This document shows positions 34,013-41,771 of a DNA stretch of 43,593 nt, piece after piece. A program made the translations under genes and the position numbers. The notes beneath the pieces were generated by a model, which saw only the letters and a program-made list of their open reading frames with translations, was not told the origin of the DNA and did no database searches. Within the stretch, counting starts at the first letter, position 1; each line of letters begins with the position of its first letter. Source of the DNA: an uncultured Clostridia bacterium (GTDB taxonomy: Bacteria > Bacillota > Clostridia > UBA1381); the NCBI GenBank assembly GCA_947591315.1, contig CANQDD010000018.1:1-43593 (forward strand), read 5' to 3'.

Positions 34013-34043
34013 GCAACCTACCTCCTAAATTAAATATACTTGG

Positions 34044-34072
34044 ATTATAATTCATATGGCGTAAATTGTCAA
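34044..34072 (-). promoter_or_regulatory. Perfect consensus promoter of the ligase/amidohydrolase operon
   Basis: On the minus strand TTGACA (34067-34072) and TATAAT (34044-34049) are exactly 17 nt apart. The rest of the gap up to 34173 is AT-rich without further features I can support. Confidence 0.85.
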
Positions 34073-34173
34073 TGGTTTTCTACAATAATTTTAATATTTA
34101 TCAATAATTTATTTTTTATAATTATATTTACACAATATTTGTGAAATATAGTATTTGAAAGTCAAAATGCACA

Positions 34174-34203
34174 AAAAACGGACTGCCCAAGCAGTCCGTT
34201 TTT
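34174..34203 (-). terminator. Intrinsic terminator of the metal ATPase operon
   Basis: AAAAACGGACTGC (34174-34186) pairs with GCAGTCCGTTTTT (34191-34203) around CCAA, 8 nt after the ATPase stop. The minus strand ends in a TTTTTT run. Confidence 0.92.
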
Positions 34204-34211
34204 ATCCTAAC

Positions 34212-36080
34212 CTACACGCGGAGCATACGTATCGCGTTTAACACCGCTATGATCATCACGCCCACATCGGCGAATATCGCGAACCACATATTCGCGACGC
34301 CTATCGCGCCCAAAAGCAGGAACGCTAATTTTACGCCTATCGCAAAGACGATATTCTCGTACACTATGCGCATACATTTTTTGGATATGCGTATCGCGAG
34401 CGGGATTTTGAGCGGGTCGTCGTCCATAAGCACAACATCCGCCGCCTCTATCGCGGCGTCCGAACCGAGCGCGCCCATGGCTATACCCACGTCGGCGCGT
34501 GACAGCACCGGCGCGTCGTTCAATCCGTCGCCGACGAACGCGAGAGCCGCGCCCTTCTTTTGCCCTGTAAGAAGTTCCTCTACCTTCTCAACTTTATCCT
34601 CCGGCATCAGGTGTGAATAAACCTTGCTCACGCCTATTTCCTTCGCGACGTATTCGGCAGTTTTCGCGTTGTCGCCTGTGAGCATTACCGTTTGATTTAC
34701 GCCGCACCCGTGAAGCTCCGCAACGGCTCGTTTCGCCTGCGGCTTCACAATGTCGGAGATAAGTATATGTCCCTCGTAGCTGCCGTCTACCGCGACGTGC
34801 AGAACCGTTCCCGCCTTGTGGCACGGCTTGTATTCTACGCCGAGCTTTTCCATGAGCCTGTCGTTGCCGACCGCCACGGTTTTGCCGTCTATCACGGCGC
34901 ACACGCCCTGACCGCTCAATTCCTCAACCTCGCTAACGCGCGATTTGTCCGCGTTGTCGCCGAGGATTTTCGCCACGCTTTTCGCTATCGGGTGATTTGA
35001 GCTGCTTTCCGCGAGCGCGGCGTACTCGAGCAGCTTTTCCTCCTCCATTACATTGTGATGCACGCCCGCGACCTCGAACACGCCCTTTGTGACCGTGCCG
35101 GTCTTGTCGAACACGACCGCGTCGACCTTCGAGAGCGTTTCGATATACGTCGAGCCCTTTATAAGCACGCCCTTCGTACCCGCGCCGCCTATACACGCGA
35201 AAAAGCTCAAAGGTATGCTTATCACAAGCGCGCACGGGCAGCTTATTACAAGGAATATCAGCGCGCGCATTATCCATTTGCCCCACTCCGCGCCCATGCC
35301 GAGCGCCATACTTACGAGCGGCACTATAACGGCAAGCGCGAGCGCGAGCGCGCACACCGCGGGCGTGTAGTACCGCGCGAATTTCGTTATAAAGTTTTCC
35401 GAGCGCGACTTTTTCGCGCCGCTGTTCTCCACAAGCTCCAGTATTTTGGAAGCCGTCGACTCGCCGAACGCCTTAGTCGTGCGCAGCTTTATAAGTCCCG
35501 TGGAGTTTATGCAGCCGCTCTGCACCGCGCTCCCCTCGTCCGCCTCGACCGGCATACTTTCGCCCGTCAGCGCGGACGCGTCAAGAGTTGTGTGACCCTC
35601 GGTTATAACGCCGTCAATAGGTATTTTCTCACCGGGCTTCACGACTATCTCCGCACCGATTTCCACCTCGTTCGGATCGACCTGCACAAGCGAGCCGTCA
35701 CGCTCCACGTTCGCGTAATCGGGGCGTATGTCCATAAGCTCGCTTATGCTGCGCCGGCTCTTTCCGACCGCGACTGACTGGAACATCTCACCGGTCTGGT
35801 AAAAAATCATTACCGACGCCGCCTCCGGGTACTCGCCGAGCACGAACGCGCCGATCGTCGCGACAGCCATAAGAAAGTTTTCGTCAAACACCTGACCGTG
35901 TATTATGCCCTTAAACGATTTTATAAGTACGTCGTAGCCCGCCGTAAGATACGGCAGAGCGTAAATAAGTATGAGCGCCCACCGCGGCAGGTCCATGTAT
36001 TTATCCGCCGCCGCGCACACGACGAGCAGCGCCGCCGACGCGATTATGCGGGCAAAATTCCTTTTCTGTTTCCGTGTCAC
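34212..36080 (-). CDS. P1B-type heavy-metal-exporting ATPase (Zn/Cd/Pb group), lacking an HMA domain
   Basis: The 622-aa membrane pump shows the actuator loop TGES (residues 172-175), the membrane metal site CPC (C281-P282-C283), the phosphorylation site D325 in DKTGTVT, the SSNHPIAKS nucleotide-binding motif and the hinge GDGLNDAP. Eight membrane helices are expected. These fit P1B ATPases of the ZntA/CadA group rather than copper exporters, although exact metal choice is inferred. The N-terminal metal-binding domain normally fused to such pumps is absent and is supplied by the small gene 19 nt upstream. The start is GTG at 36080, with an AAGGGGG site upstream; the ATG two bases earlier is out of frame. 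It ends at a strong terminator. Confidence 0.93.
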   Translation of the reverse strand: MTRKQKRNFARIIASAALLVVCAAADKYMDLPRWALILIYALPYLTAGYDVLIKSFKGIIHGQVFDENFLMAVATIGAFVLGEYPEAASVMIFYQTGEMFQSVAVGKSRRSISELMDIRPDYANVERDGSLVQVDPNEVEIGAEIVVKPGEKIPIDGVITEGHTTLDASALTGESMPVEADEGSAVQSGCINSTGLIKLRTTKAFGESTASKILELVENSGAKKSRSENFITKFARYYTPAVCALALALAVIVPLVSMALGMGAEWGKWIMRALIFLVISCPCALVISIPLSFFACIGGAGTKGVLIKGSTYIETLSKVDAVVFDKTGTVTKGVFEVAGVHHNVMEEEKLLEYAALAESSSNHPIAKSVAKILGDNADKSRVSEVEELSGQGVCAVIDGKTVAVGNDRLMEKLGVEYKPCHKAGTVLHVAVDGSYEGHILISDIVKPQAKRAVAELHGCGVNQTVMLTGDNAKTAEYVAKEIGVSKVYSHLMPEDKVEKVEELLTGQKKGAALAFVGDGLNDAPVLSRADVGIAMGALGSDAAIEAADVVLMDDDPLKIPLAIRISKKCMRIVYENIVFAIGVKLAFLLLGAIGVANMWFAIFADVGVMIIAVLNAIRMLRV

Positions 36081-36099
36081 ATTTACCGCCCCCTTCGGC

Positions 36100-36318
36100 T
36101 CAAAAATAAATTTCGCAGTCGCTCTCCACCCTGCGGCAGCTTTTCAGCACAGCCTTCATCACCTTATTTTCGTCCGCGCCGTCCTCAAACTCGACGTTCA
36201 TTTTAAGCGTCATAAAATTCACGACCGCGTTCTTCACGCCGTCCGTTTTATTCGCGGCTTCCTCCATTTTATTGGCGCAGTTCGCGCAGTCGACCTCAAT
36301 CTTATAGCTCTTTTTCAT
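36100..36318 (-). CDS. Stand-alone HMA-domain metal-binding protein
   Basis: The 72-aa protein is a single HMA ferredoxin-like domain. It carries CxxC as DCANCANKM (Cys11 and Cys14), where the Asp before the first Cys fits the Zn/Cd/Pb group rather than the GMTCxxC of copper proteins, and an extra Cys in LKSCRRV and another in SDCEIYF. I start at ATG 36318 because GGAGGGG (36325-36331) lies 6 nt upstream; the longer frame to 36411 would cross the operator and promoter. It is co-transcribed with the P1B ATPase and probably acts as its metal chaperone or detached N-terminal domain. Confidence 0.9.
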   Translation of the reverse strand: MKKSYKIEVDCANCANKMEEAANKTDGVKNAVVNFMTLKMNVEFEDGADENKVMKAVLKSCRRVESDCEIYF

Positions 36319-36345
36319 TTTGATCCCCTCCGACCGTATTATATG

Positions 36346-36367
36346 TGAACATCTGCTCATTTGTTCA
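36346..36367. promoter_or_regulatory. ArsR/SmtB-like operator
   Basis: TGAACA-TC-TGCTCA (36346-36359) matches the usual ArsR/SmtB half-site pattern. An overlapping dyad, TGAACA-N10-TGTTCA, covers 36346-36367. It lies just after the predicted transcription start of the metal pump operon. No ArsR-type gene is present in the window. Confidence 0.6.
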
Positions 36368-36379
36368 TTCATTGATTTG

Positions 36380-36408
36380 ATTATACCACGCCCATTTCCG
36401 TTTGTCAA
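36380..36408 (-). promoter_or_regulatory. Perfect consensus promoter of the metal pump operon
   Basis: On the minus strand TTGACA (36403-36408) and TATAAT (36380-36385) are exactly 17 nt apart, upstream of the ArsR/SmtB-like dyads. Such a strong promoter fits control by a repressor. Confidence 0.85.
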
Positions 36409-36440
36409 CATAATTTTATATAAATTTTACATAATGCGCC

Positions 36441-36469
36441 TTGACACATTTTTTATTTAACACTATAAT
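36441..36469 (+). promoter_or_regulatory. Perfect consensus promoter of the REC-EAL gene
   Basis: TTGACA (36441-36446) and TATAAT (36464-36469) are 17 nt apart, and the ribosome site GGAAGG follows before ATG 36505. It stands back to back with the metal pump promoter. Confidence 0.85.
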
Positions 36470-36504
36470 AGTATATATATTATGCATTAACGGAAGGTAT
36501 AAAA

Positions 36505-38187
36505 ATGGCGTCTAAATACAATTACAATACGGAACTTAAAAGAGTTGTGCTCATCGTTGACGACGAGATGATAAACCGCGAGCTGCTCGGTTTTATGCTG
36601 AAGGACAGCTACGACGTGCTCTACGCGGAAAACGGCGCACAGGCTCTCGAAATAATAAAGGAAAACAAAAAGCTTTTGTCGCTCGTGCTGCTCGACCTCA
36701 TAATGCCGGAAATGGACGGCTTCGAGCTTTTGGGAATACTCAAATCCGAGCCGGAGCTTTCGCAAATTCCGGTGGTCGTGCTTACGTCGGAGGAAACGGC
36801 TGAGGTAAAAAGTCTGCGCATGGGCGCGGCTGACTTTATCAAAAAGCCCTATAATATGCCCGAGGTCATACTGGCGCGCATTTCGCGTATCATAGAGCTT
36901 AATGAGGGCAGGTTTATTATACGCTCCGCCGCGCAGGACGAGCTTACTGGACTGTTCACAAAGGACTTCTTCTTTGAATACGCGCAGCTTGAGGAACGCT
37001 ACCACCCCGAGCGCGAAAACGACGCTATCGTGATAAACTCCGACCGCTTCCACCTCGTAAACGAGCTTTACGGCAGGGATTTCGGGGACGAAATCCTAAA
37101 AGCTATCGCGCAGGGCATCGACAACATACTGGAAAATTCAAAGGGTATCGCGTGCCGCGCGGAGGCGGACACGTTCATGATATACTGTCCGCACAGAACC
37201 GATTACGACGAGCTTATGGACAAAATATGCTCGGTGCTGTCGGACATGTCGGTAAACCCGCGCGTAAGGCTGCGCATGGGCGTTTACCCGAACGCCGACA
37301 AGTCGCTGACGATAGAGCAGCGGTTCGACAAGGCGACAAGCGTCTGCAACACGCTCCGCGGTAATTACACGACGCGTATCGCTCTGTACGACGAGGCGCA
37401 GAACTCAAAGGACGTGTACTTTGAGCGGCTCATAAACGATATGGCGGCGTCGCTTGAAAACAAGGACTTCAAGGTGTATTTCCAGCCGAAGTACAACATT
37501 ACCGGCGACGAGCCGTACCTTTGCAGCGCGGAGGCGCTTATACGCTGGAACCACCCGGAGCTCGGCATGATAAGCCCGGGCGACTTTATACCGCTGTTTG
37601 AGACGAACGGTCTCGTGTCGCACCTCGACTGCTACGTGTGGCAGGAGGCGGGCGCGCGTATAAAGGAGTGGAAGGATAAATACGGCAAAACCGTGCCGGT
37701 GTCGGTAAACGTGTCGAGAATAGACATGTACGACCCCGAAATAAAGTCAAAGCTGCTTAAAATACTCGCGGACAACGATCTCACGACAGACGATTTGCTG
37801 CTCGAAATAACCGAGTCGGCGTACTCCGAGGACGCGGGACAGATAATCGAGGTCATAAACGGTTTAAGGGACGCGGGATTTAAGATAGAAATGGACGATT
37901 TCGGCAGCGGCTACTCGTCGCTCAACATGCTTACGGAACTGCCTATCGACGTGTTAAAGCTCGATATGATTTTTGTGCGGAACATGCACAAGGACGAAAA
38001 GGCTCTGCGGCTTGTGGAGCTTATAAAGGAGATAGCGGCGTTTTTGTCCGTGCCGATAGTCGCTGAGGGCGTCGAGGAGGAGGAACAGTGCAGACTGCTC
38101 AAAAACCTCGGCTGCGAGATAATTCAGGGATATTATTTCTCAAAACCCCTCCCTCCCGAGGAATTTGAGGAATTGCTGAGGAAATAA
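36505..38187 (+). CDS. REC-degenerate GGDEF-EAL cyclic-di-GMP phosphodiesterase
   Basis: The 560-aa soluble protein has a receiver domain (about residues 12-130; D19/D20 acidic pair, phospho-acceptor D64, K114), a GGDEF-like domain (about 142-300) and an EAL domain (about 315-558). The GGDEF motif is replaced by EADTF (residues 220-224), so diguanylate cyclase activity is very unlikely. The EAL domain keeps its catalytic set: E343 (SAEALIRW), N402, E434 (EITES), D464/D465 (DDFGSGY), K485, E521 and Q541. It should therefore cleave cyclic di-GMP, under control of phosphorylation. No cognate histidine kinase is adjacent, so the partner is elsewhere. In Clostridia such enzymes often affect surface attachment, which would suit the many surface proteins here, but that link is inference. 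Confidence 0.94.
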   Translation: MASKYNYNTELKRVVLIVDDEMINRELLGFMLKDSYDVLYAENGAQALEIIKENKKLLSLVLLDLIMPEMDGFELLGILKSEPELSQIPVVVLTSEETAEVKSLRMGAADFIKKPYNMPEVILARISRIIELNEGRFIIRSAAQDELTGLFTKDFFFEYAQLEERYHPERENDAIVINSDRFHLVNELYGRDFGDEILKAIAQGIDNILENSKGIACRAEADTFMIYCPHRTDYDELMDKICSVLSDMSVNPRVRLRMGVYPNADKSLTIEQRFDKATSVCNTLRGNYTTRIALYDEAQNSKDVYFERLINDMAASLENKDFKVYFQPKYNITGDEPYLCSAEALIRWNHPELGMISPGDFIPLFETNGLVSHLDCYVWQEAGARIKEWKDKYGKTVPVSVNVSRIDMYDPEIKSKLLKILADNDLTTDDLLLEITESAYSEDAGQIIEVINGLRDAGFKIEMDDFGSGYSSLNMLTELPIDVLKLDMIFVRNMHKDEKALRLVELIKEIAAFLSVPIVAEGVEEEEQCRLLKNLGCEIIQGYYFSKPLPPEEFEELLRK

Positions 38188-38211
38188 ATAACGAAATACG
38201 CCGCACTACGT

Positions 38212-38368
38212 GAGCCTCCCCTTGAGGGGAGGTGGCATCGCAAAGCGATGACGGAGAGGTGGCAATAATTTCTTCGGGAACCACCTCTCAGTCGCCTACG
38301 GCGACAGCTCCCCTCAAGGGGAGCCTTGCGATATGTGCTGTATTTCTCATGGTTCCCCTATTAGGGGA
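38212..38368. repeat. Palindromic REP/MITE-like repeat element
   Basis: Between the EAL gene and the next terminator lies a long imperfect palindrome. Its ends, GAGCCTCCCCTTGAGGGGAG (from 38212) and CTCCCCTCAAGGGGAGCC (ending 38325), are complementary, and inside lie smaller hairpins (GCATCGCAAAGCGATG; GTCGCCTACGGCGAC) and the facing copies GGAGAGGTGG and CCACCTCTC. A further small palindrome, TCCCCTA-T-TAGGGGA, follows at 38354-38368. There is no coding capacity. It looks like a non-autonomous, transposase-mobilised repeat of the kind dispersed through gut Clostridia genomes. Confidence 0.75.
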
Positions 38369-38376
38369 GGCATACA

Positions 38377-38403
38377 AAAATCCCCGCCGGTGGCGGGGAT
38401 TTT
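38377..38403 (-). terminator. Intrinsic terminator of the SLH glycosidase gene
   Basis: AAAATCCCCGCC (38377-38388) pairs with GGCGGGGATTTT (38392-38403) around GGT, 3 nt after the stop on the minus strand, and a T run follows. Confidence 0.9.
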
Positions 38404-38406
38404 CAT

Positions 38407-40704
38407 CTACTCACTCAATTTATACATCATTGCGGCGGCTTCGGCGCGGGTCATGTTATCGAGCGGCAGAATCGAGCCGTCCTCGTAACCGTTCACAACG
38501 CCGAGCGTATACAGCTTCTTTATACCCTCCCGCGCCCAATCGGGTATATCCGCGCCGTCGGTGAAGCTTACATTATCGAGATACGGCGTATCGTCGGGCA
38601 GCACTCTGCCGAGGATCGTCATTGCCTCGGCGCGCGTCACATTCTCATTCGGCGCAAACTCCGTACCGTTTTCACCCGTTCTGCCGAGAATGTACCCCTC
38701 GGCGTACGCGGCTTTTACGGCGCTCTGCGCCCAAGGCGGTATATCCGCGCTGTCGGCAAAGTCAAGGCTGCCGCCGGCGTAATCTTCAAGGTCAATACCC
38801 ATATACCGCACTATCATTGCCGCAAACTCCGCGCGCGTTATATTATTTTCAGGCTTAAAGACCGTAACGCCGTCCTCCTCCATACCGTTTATAATTCCCG
38901 TTTTTGCCATTTCATCTATGATAGCCCTCGCCCAGTGTGTCTCCGTATCGGCGAACGCGCTCACATTATCCGAAATATGCACCGGAATCTTCTTCTCCAC
39001 GCCGCCGACGCTCACGATTATATTACCCTCCGCGTCGTTCGTGTGCGCGAGCGTGAATATTCCGTCCCTCGTTACCGTGCCTATATCACCCTCGACCTCC
39101 CACGTGTAGAGGTTGTTGTTCGAGTGCAGCTCGATACCGTTCACGTACGACGCAGCAGACAGCGCAAGCTGCATCTCGTCCGACGGCGAAGCGCTGATCT
39201 CGTCAATCTCACGCCAATCCGCCTCGTTGTATATCTTTATTTCCTCCGGCGTTTCGTACGTGGTGTACACAACGCTCGCGACGTCGCCGTCCTCACCGCT
39301 CATCACGATATTCACAATACCGCTGCCGTTAAAAATTATATAACCGTTTTCGTCAATATAGCTGCCGGTGTCGGTTTCGGCGCGGAAATCTATATTGTAC
39401 GGCTCGGGCATTCTGTAATTGCCCGTATCGTACATGCTCTCTATCTCGATCTTACTGCTCATGCCCGACAGATAATTCGTGTTGCCCGCGTCACGCAGGT
39501 TCACTATCCAAGGGATATTCGTGTTTTCGCGGTTATCCCTTAAAAACAGGTAATTCGCCACACTCCTAAGATAGCCGTCGGACGGTGAGTTTACGACCTT
39601 GCTCCCGTCCTCGCCGGGGAAATGCGCCGATATAACGGTCGAACCGCCGCCGTCGAGGTTAATCGCGTCAACGCAGCCGAGCTCCTTCATACGCGCGGCG
39701 AGCGTTTTAAGCTGCGCGCCGTAGCTGTGTCCCGTTTGCCTGCCGTCGAGCGTGTAGAATATTATGTTTCCGTTTTCCTTTATTCCGACGGCTGTGCGCG
39801 GCGCGGCGCCCGCCTCAAATCCGCTCTGCACCTCACCGTCCTTGATAAGTCTGCCGCCGACCGAGCTTACGGCGTTCATCGCCTCCTGCCACAGTCCGTC
39901 GTCGCCGAGCGACTCGTTCGATATTATAAGCTCCTCACCGACATAACAGCGACTCAAAAAATCGTAACACTCCGCCGCACCGCTCGTATCCATGACGAGC
40001 GCGAATTTACCGTCGGGGATCTCAATCGCGCCGTTGTAAATGAAAACGTCGTCAACCGTCACGGCCATGCTCTCGTCAACGCGCAGTGCGCCCGATGTCG
40101 GCGTACATATCACGAATATGCACTCCGACGACGTTCTCGACGAGCCGCCGAACTTGTCCGTAAGAAGGTATATAGGGTCAAATCCGGGCTGACACCACTT
40201 GTTTATATACTGAATTTCGACCTTTTCGCCATCGGTACGCGACACGGACGTGGCGATGTCGAGCCACCCGATAAAGCCCGTACCGTCGGCGCGGAAGCCG
40301 ACTGCGTCCTGACCGCCGAGCTCCTTTGAAACGATCTCGCCGTCAATAATCGTGTAACCCATCGGTATGCCGGTCTTGAACGAAAAGTAATCGGCGTTTA
40401 TACCGACGAGCGGGCGCAGACCGTTATCCTCCATATACTGCTCCGCCTGCTTTATCGTACGCGTTCCCCATATCGTGTAGCCGTTCACCACAACGGGCAC
40501 AGCCTCGCTGTTCGGGGTATATTCAACGTAATATTCATTCTGCGCGCCGACACTGTCCGAATAAAATTCGGTATTGTAAAAATATGTATCGGCTCCCATG
40601 TACGTCGTCCAGCCGCCGTTCGGCGTGCCGAGCACCTCCGCGCCCGCCGTAAGCTGCGCGGCAGTAATTATGACCGATACCAAAGCTATTATATTCTTTT
40701 TCAA
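38407..40704 (-). CDS. SLH-anchored phosphodiester glycosidase (NAGPA-type)
   Basis: The 765-aa protein starts at TTG 40704, chosen because GGAGG lies 7 nt upstream and a signal peptide (KKNIIALVSVIITAAQLTAG) follows; the nearby ATG is out of frame and stops at once, while the upstream in-frame extension lacks a signal. Residues about 50-380 are a phosphodiester glycosidase domain of the family that includes human N-acetylglucosamine-1-phosphodiester alpha-N-acetylglucosaminidase; key segments are AVGIKENGNIIFYTLDGRQ and DAINLDGGGSTVI. Beta-rich Ig-like regions (about 385-580) and three C-terminal SLH modules (about 585-765; NITRAEFAAMIVRYM, NVTRAEAMTILGRVL, NMTRAEAAAMMYKL) follow. It should act at the wall, removing sugar from a phosphodiester such as in teichoic or glycan chains, though the substrate is not known. 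Confidence 0.9.
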   Translation of the reverse strand: MKKNIIALVSVIITAAQLTAGAEVLGTPNGGWTTYMGADTYFYNTEFYSDSVGAQNEYYVEYTPNSEAVPVVVNGYTIWGTRTIKQAEQYMEDNGLRPLVGINADYFSFKTGIPMGYTIIDGEIVSKELGGQDAVGFRADGTGFIGWLDIATSVSRTDGEKVEIQYINKWCQPGFDPIYLLTDKFGGSSRTSSECIFVICTPTSGALRVDESMAVTVDDVFIYNGAIEIPDGKFALVMDTSGAAECYDFLSRCYVGEELIISNESLGDDGLWQEAMNAVSSVGGRLIKDGEVQSGFEAGAAPRTAVGIKENGNIIFYTLDGRQTGHSYGAQLKTLAARMKELGCVDAINLDGGGSTVISAHFPGEDGSKVVNSPSDGYLRSVANYLFLRDNRENTNIPWIVNLRDAGNTNYLSGMSSKIEIESMYDTGNYRMPEPYNIDFRAETDTGSYIDENGYIIFNGSGIVNIVMSGEDGDVASVVYTTYETPEEIKIYNEADWREIDEISASPSDEMQLALSAASYVNGIELHSNNNLYTWEVEGDIGTVTRDGIFTLAHTNDAEGNIIVSVGGVEKKIPVHISDNVSAFADTETHWARAIIDEMAKTGIINGMEEDGVTVFKPENNITRAEFAAMIVRYMGIDLEDYAGGSLDFADSADIPPWAQSAVKAAYAEGYILGRTGENGTEFAPNENVTRAEAMTILGRVLPDDTPYLDNVSFTDGADIPDWAREGIKKLYTLGVVNGYEDGSILPLDNMTRAEAAAMMYKLSE

Positions 40705-40734
40705 TTCATTACCTCCTCTATACACAGCATTTAT

Positions 40735-40763
40735 AGTATAACACATTTTCCGCATTATGTAAA
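40735..40763 (-). promoter_or_regulatory. Promoter of the SLH glycosidase gene
   Basis: On the minus strand TTTACA (40758-40763) and TATACT (40735-40740) are 17 nt apart, upstream of the AGAGGAGG ribosome site and the TTG start. Confidence 0.65.
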
Positions 40764-40790
40764 CCGAAATATTTGGAAATTTCAGGAAAT

Positions 40791-40840
40791 AAAAAACGAA
40801 GCGGACATGATCCGCCCCGTCAACGCGCATAAATTTCGTT
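40791..40840 (-). terminator. Probable terminator of galU
   Basis: On the minus strand GCGGA-TCATG-TCCGC (40801-40815) is followed by TTCGTTTTTT. An outer pairing of AAACGAA near the galU stop with TTCGTTT may extend it. Confidence 0.6.
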
Positions 40841-41713
40841 TCAGCTTAAATTTTCAACCGTTTTCCTCAAAAATGCCGCAAATTCGTCTTTTAAATCATC
40901 GCGCGCAAGCGCGAAATCCACGGTCGCGGACAAAAATCCCTGCTTGTTTCCTATATCGTACCGCTTACCCTCGAAGTCGTACGCGTACATTTCCTCGCTT
41001 TTCGCGAGCGACACGAGCGCGTCGGTAAGCTGTATCTCGCCGCCCGCGCCCTTGGGCGTTTTTTCTATGCACTCAAATACCGCAGGCGTTATCACATACC
41101 TGCCCAGCACCGCTATATCCGACGGCGCGTCCTCCTTCGCGGGCTTTTCGACCATGCCCTTTACGCGGTACATCCTGCCGCCTACATTGTCACAGTCCAC
41201 TATGCCGTACTTCGACACATCGTCCGCGCCCACTCTCTGCACGCCGAGAACAGTCGCGTTCGTTTTTTCGTACTCGTCAATAAGCTGACCGATACACGGC
41301 TTTTCCGACACCACCACATCGTCGCCGAGCAGCACCGCGAACGGCTCGTTACCGACAAAGCTTTTCGCGCACAGTATCGCGTGACCCAAGCCCTTCTGCT
41401 CGCGCTGACGCACGAAATGCACGTTTATCTTATCCGTAACGCCGCGCGCGAGCGACAGCAAATCGTCCTTGCCGTCACGCATGAGAACGCTTTCAAGCTC
41501 GTGCGCGCGGTCGAAATGGTTCACGATTGCGTCCTTGCCGCGCGACGTTATTATGAGCAGATCCTCGATCCCCGCCGCGGCGGCTTCCTCAACGATGTAC
41601 TGTACCGTCGGCTTGTCCACTATCGGGAGCATCTCCTTTGGTACAGCCTTTGTCGCCGGAAGGAAGCGCGTGCCGAACCCTGCCGCCGGTATTACAGCCT
41701 TTCTGACCTTCAT
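40841..41713 (-). CDS. galU: UTP-glucose-1-phosphate uridylyltransferase
   Basis: The 290-aa protein matches GalU/GtaB in length and sequence. The nucleotide-binding N terminus is IPAAGFGTRFLPATKAVPKE, followed by MLPIVDKPTVQYIVEE, LLGDDVV, VEKP and the GGEIQLTDAL segment near residue 220. It makes UDP-glucose from UTP and glucose-1-phosphate in the cytosol for wall polysaccharide, glycolipid and surface glycan synthesis. ATG 41713 has GGAGG 9 nt upstream. It follows, on the same strand, two small membrane-protein genes with a hairpin in between. No strong promoter is visible in the short gap, so partial read-through may drive it. Confidence 0.96.
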   Translation of the reverse strand: MKVRKAVIPAAGFGTRFLPATKAVPKEMLPIVDKPTVQYIVEEAAAAGIEDLLIITSRGKDAIVNHFDRAHELESVLMRDGKDDLLSLARGVTDKINVHFVRQREQKGLGHAILCAKSFVGNEPFAVLLGDDVVVSEKPCIGQLIDEYEKTNATVLGVQRVGADDVSKYGIVDCDNVGGRMYRVKGMVEKPAKEDAPSDIAVLGRYVITPAVFECIEKTPKGAGGEIQLTDALVSLAKSEEMYAYDFEGKRYDIGNKQGFLSATVDFALARDDLKDEFAAFLRKTVENLS

Positions 41714-41736
41714 CTTGTCTACCTCCGTTAAAAATT

Positions 41737-41766
41737 AAAGCGGCTTGCGCTGTGTCAAACCGCTTT
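41737..41766 (-). terminator. Hairpin between the membrane pair and galU
   Basis: AAAGCGGCTTG (41737-41747) pairs with CAAACCGCTTT (41756-41766), with one mismatch (or G-T pair) and an 8-nt loop. On the minus strand AATTTTTAA follows. Termination is probably partial. Confidence 0.65.
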
Positions 41767-41771
41767 ATGTA

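Noticed and set aside
35055-35777. 240-aa plus-strand open frame inside the metal ATPase gene
   Set aside because: Extreme Arg/His/Ala content and complete overlap with conserved P-type ATPase motifs on the other strand show it to be a shadow frame.
36319-36411. N-terminal extension of the HMA protein to 36411
   Set aside because: It would cover the operator and promoter region, while ATG 36318 has a good ribosome site and gives the normal HMA length.
37150-37300. Active diguanylate cyclase in the REC-EAL protein
   Set aside because: The GGDEF motif is replaced by EADTF, which lacks the glycines needed for GTP binding and catalysis.
40705-40830. 42-residue upstream extension of the SLH glycosidase
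   Set aside because: It has no ribosome site, would hide the signal peptide and covers the promoter at 40735-40763.
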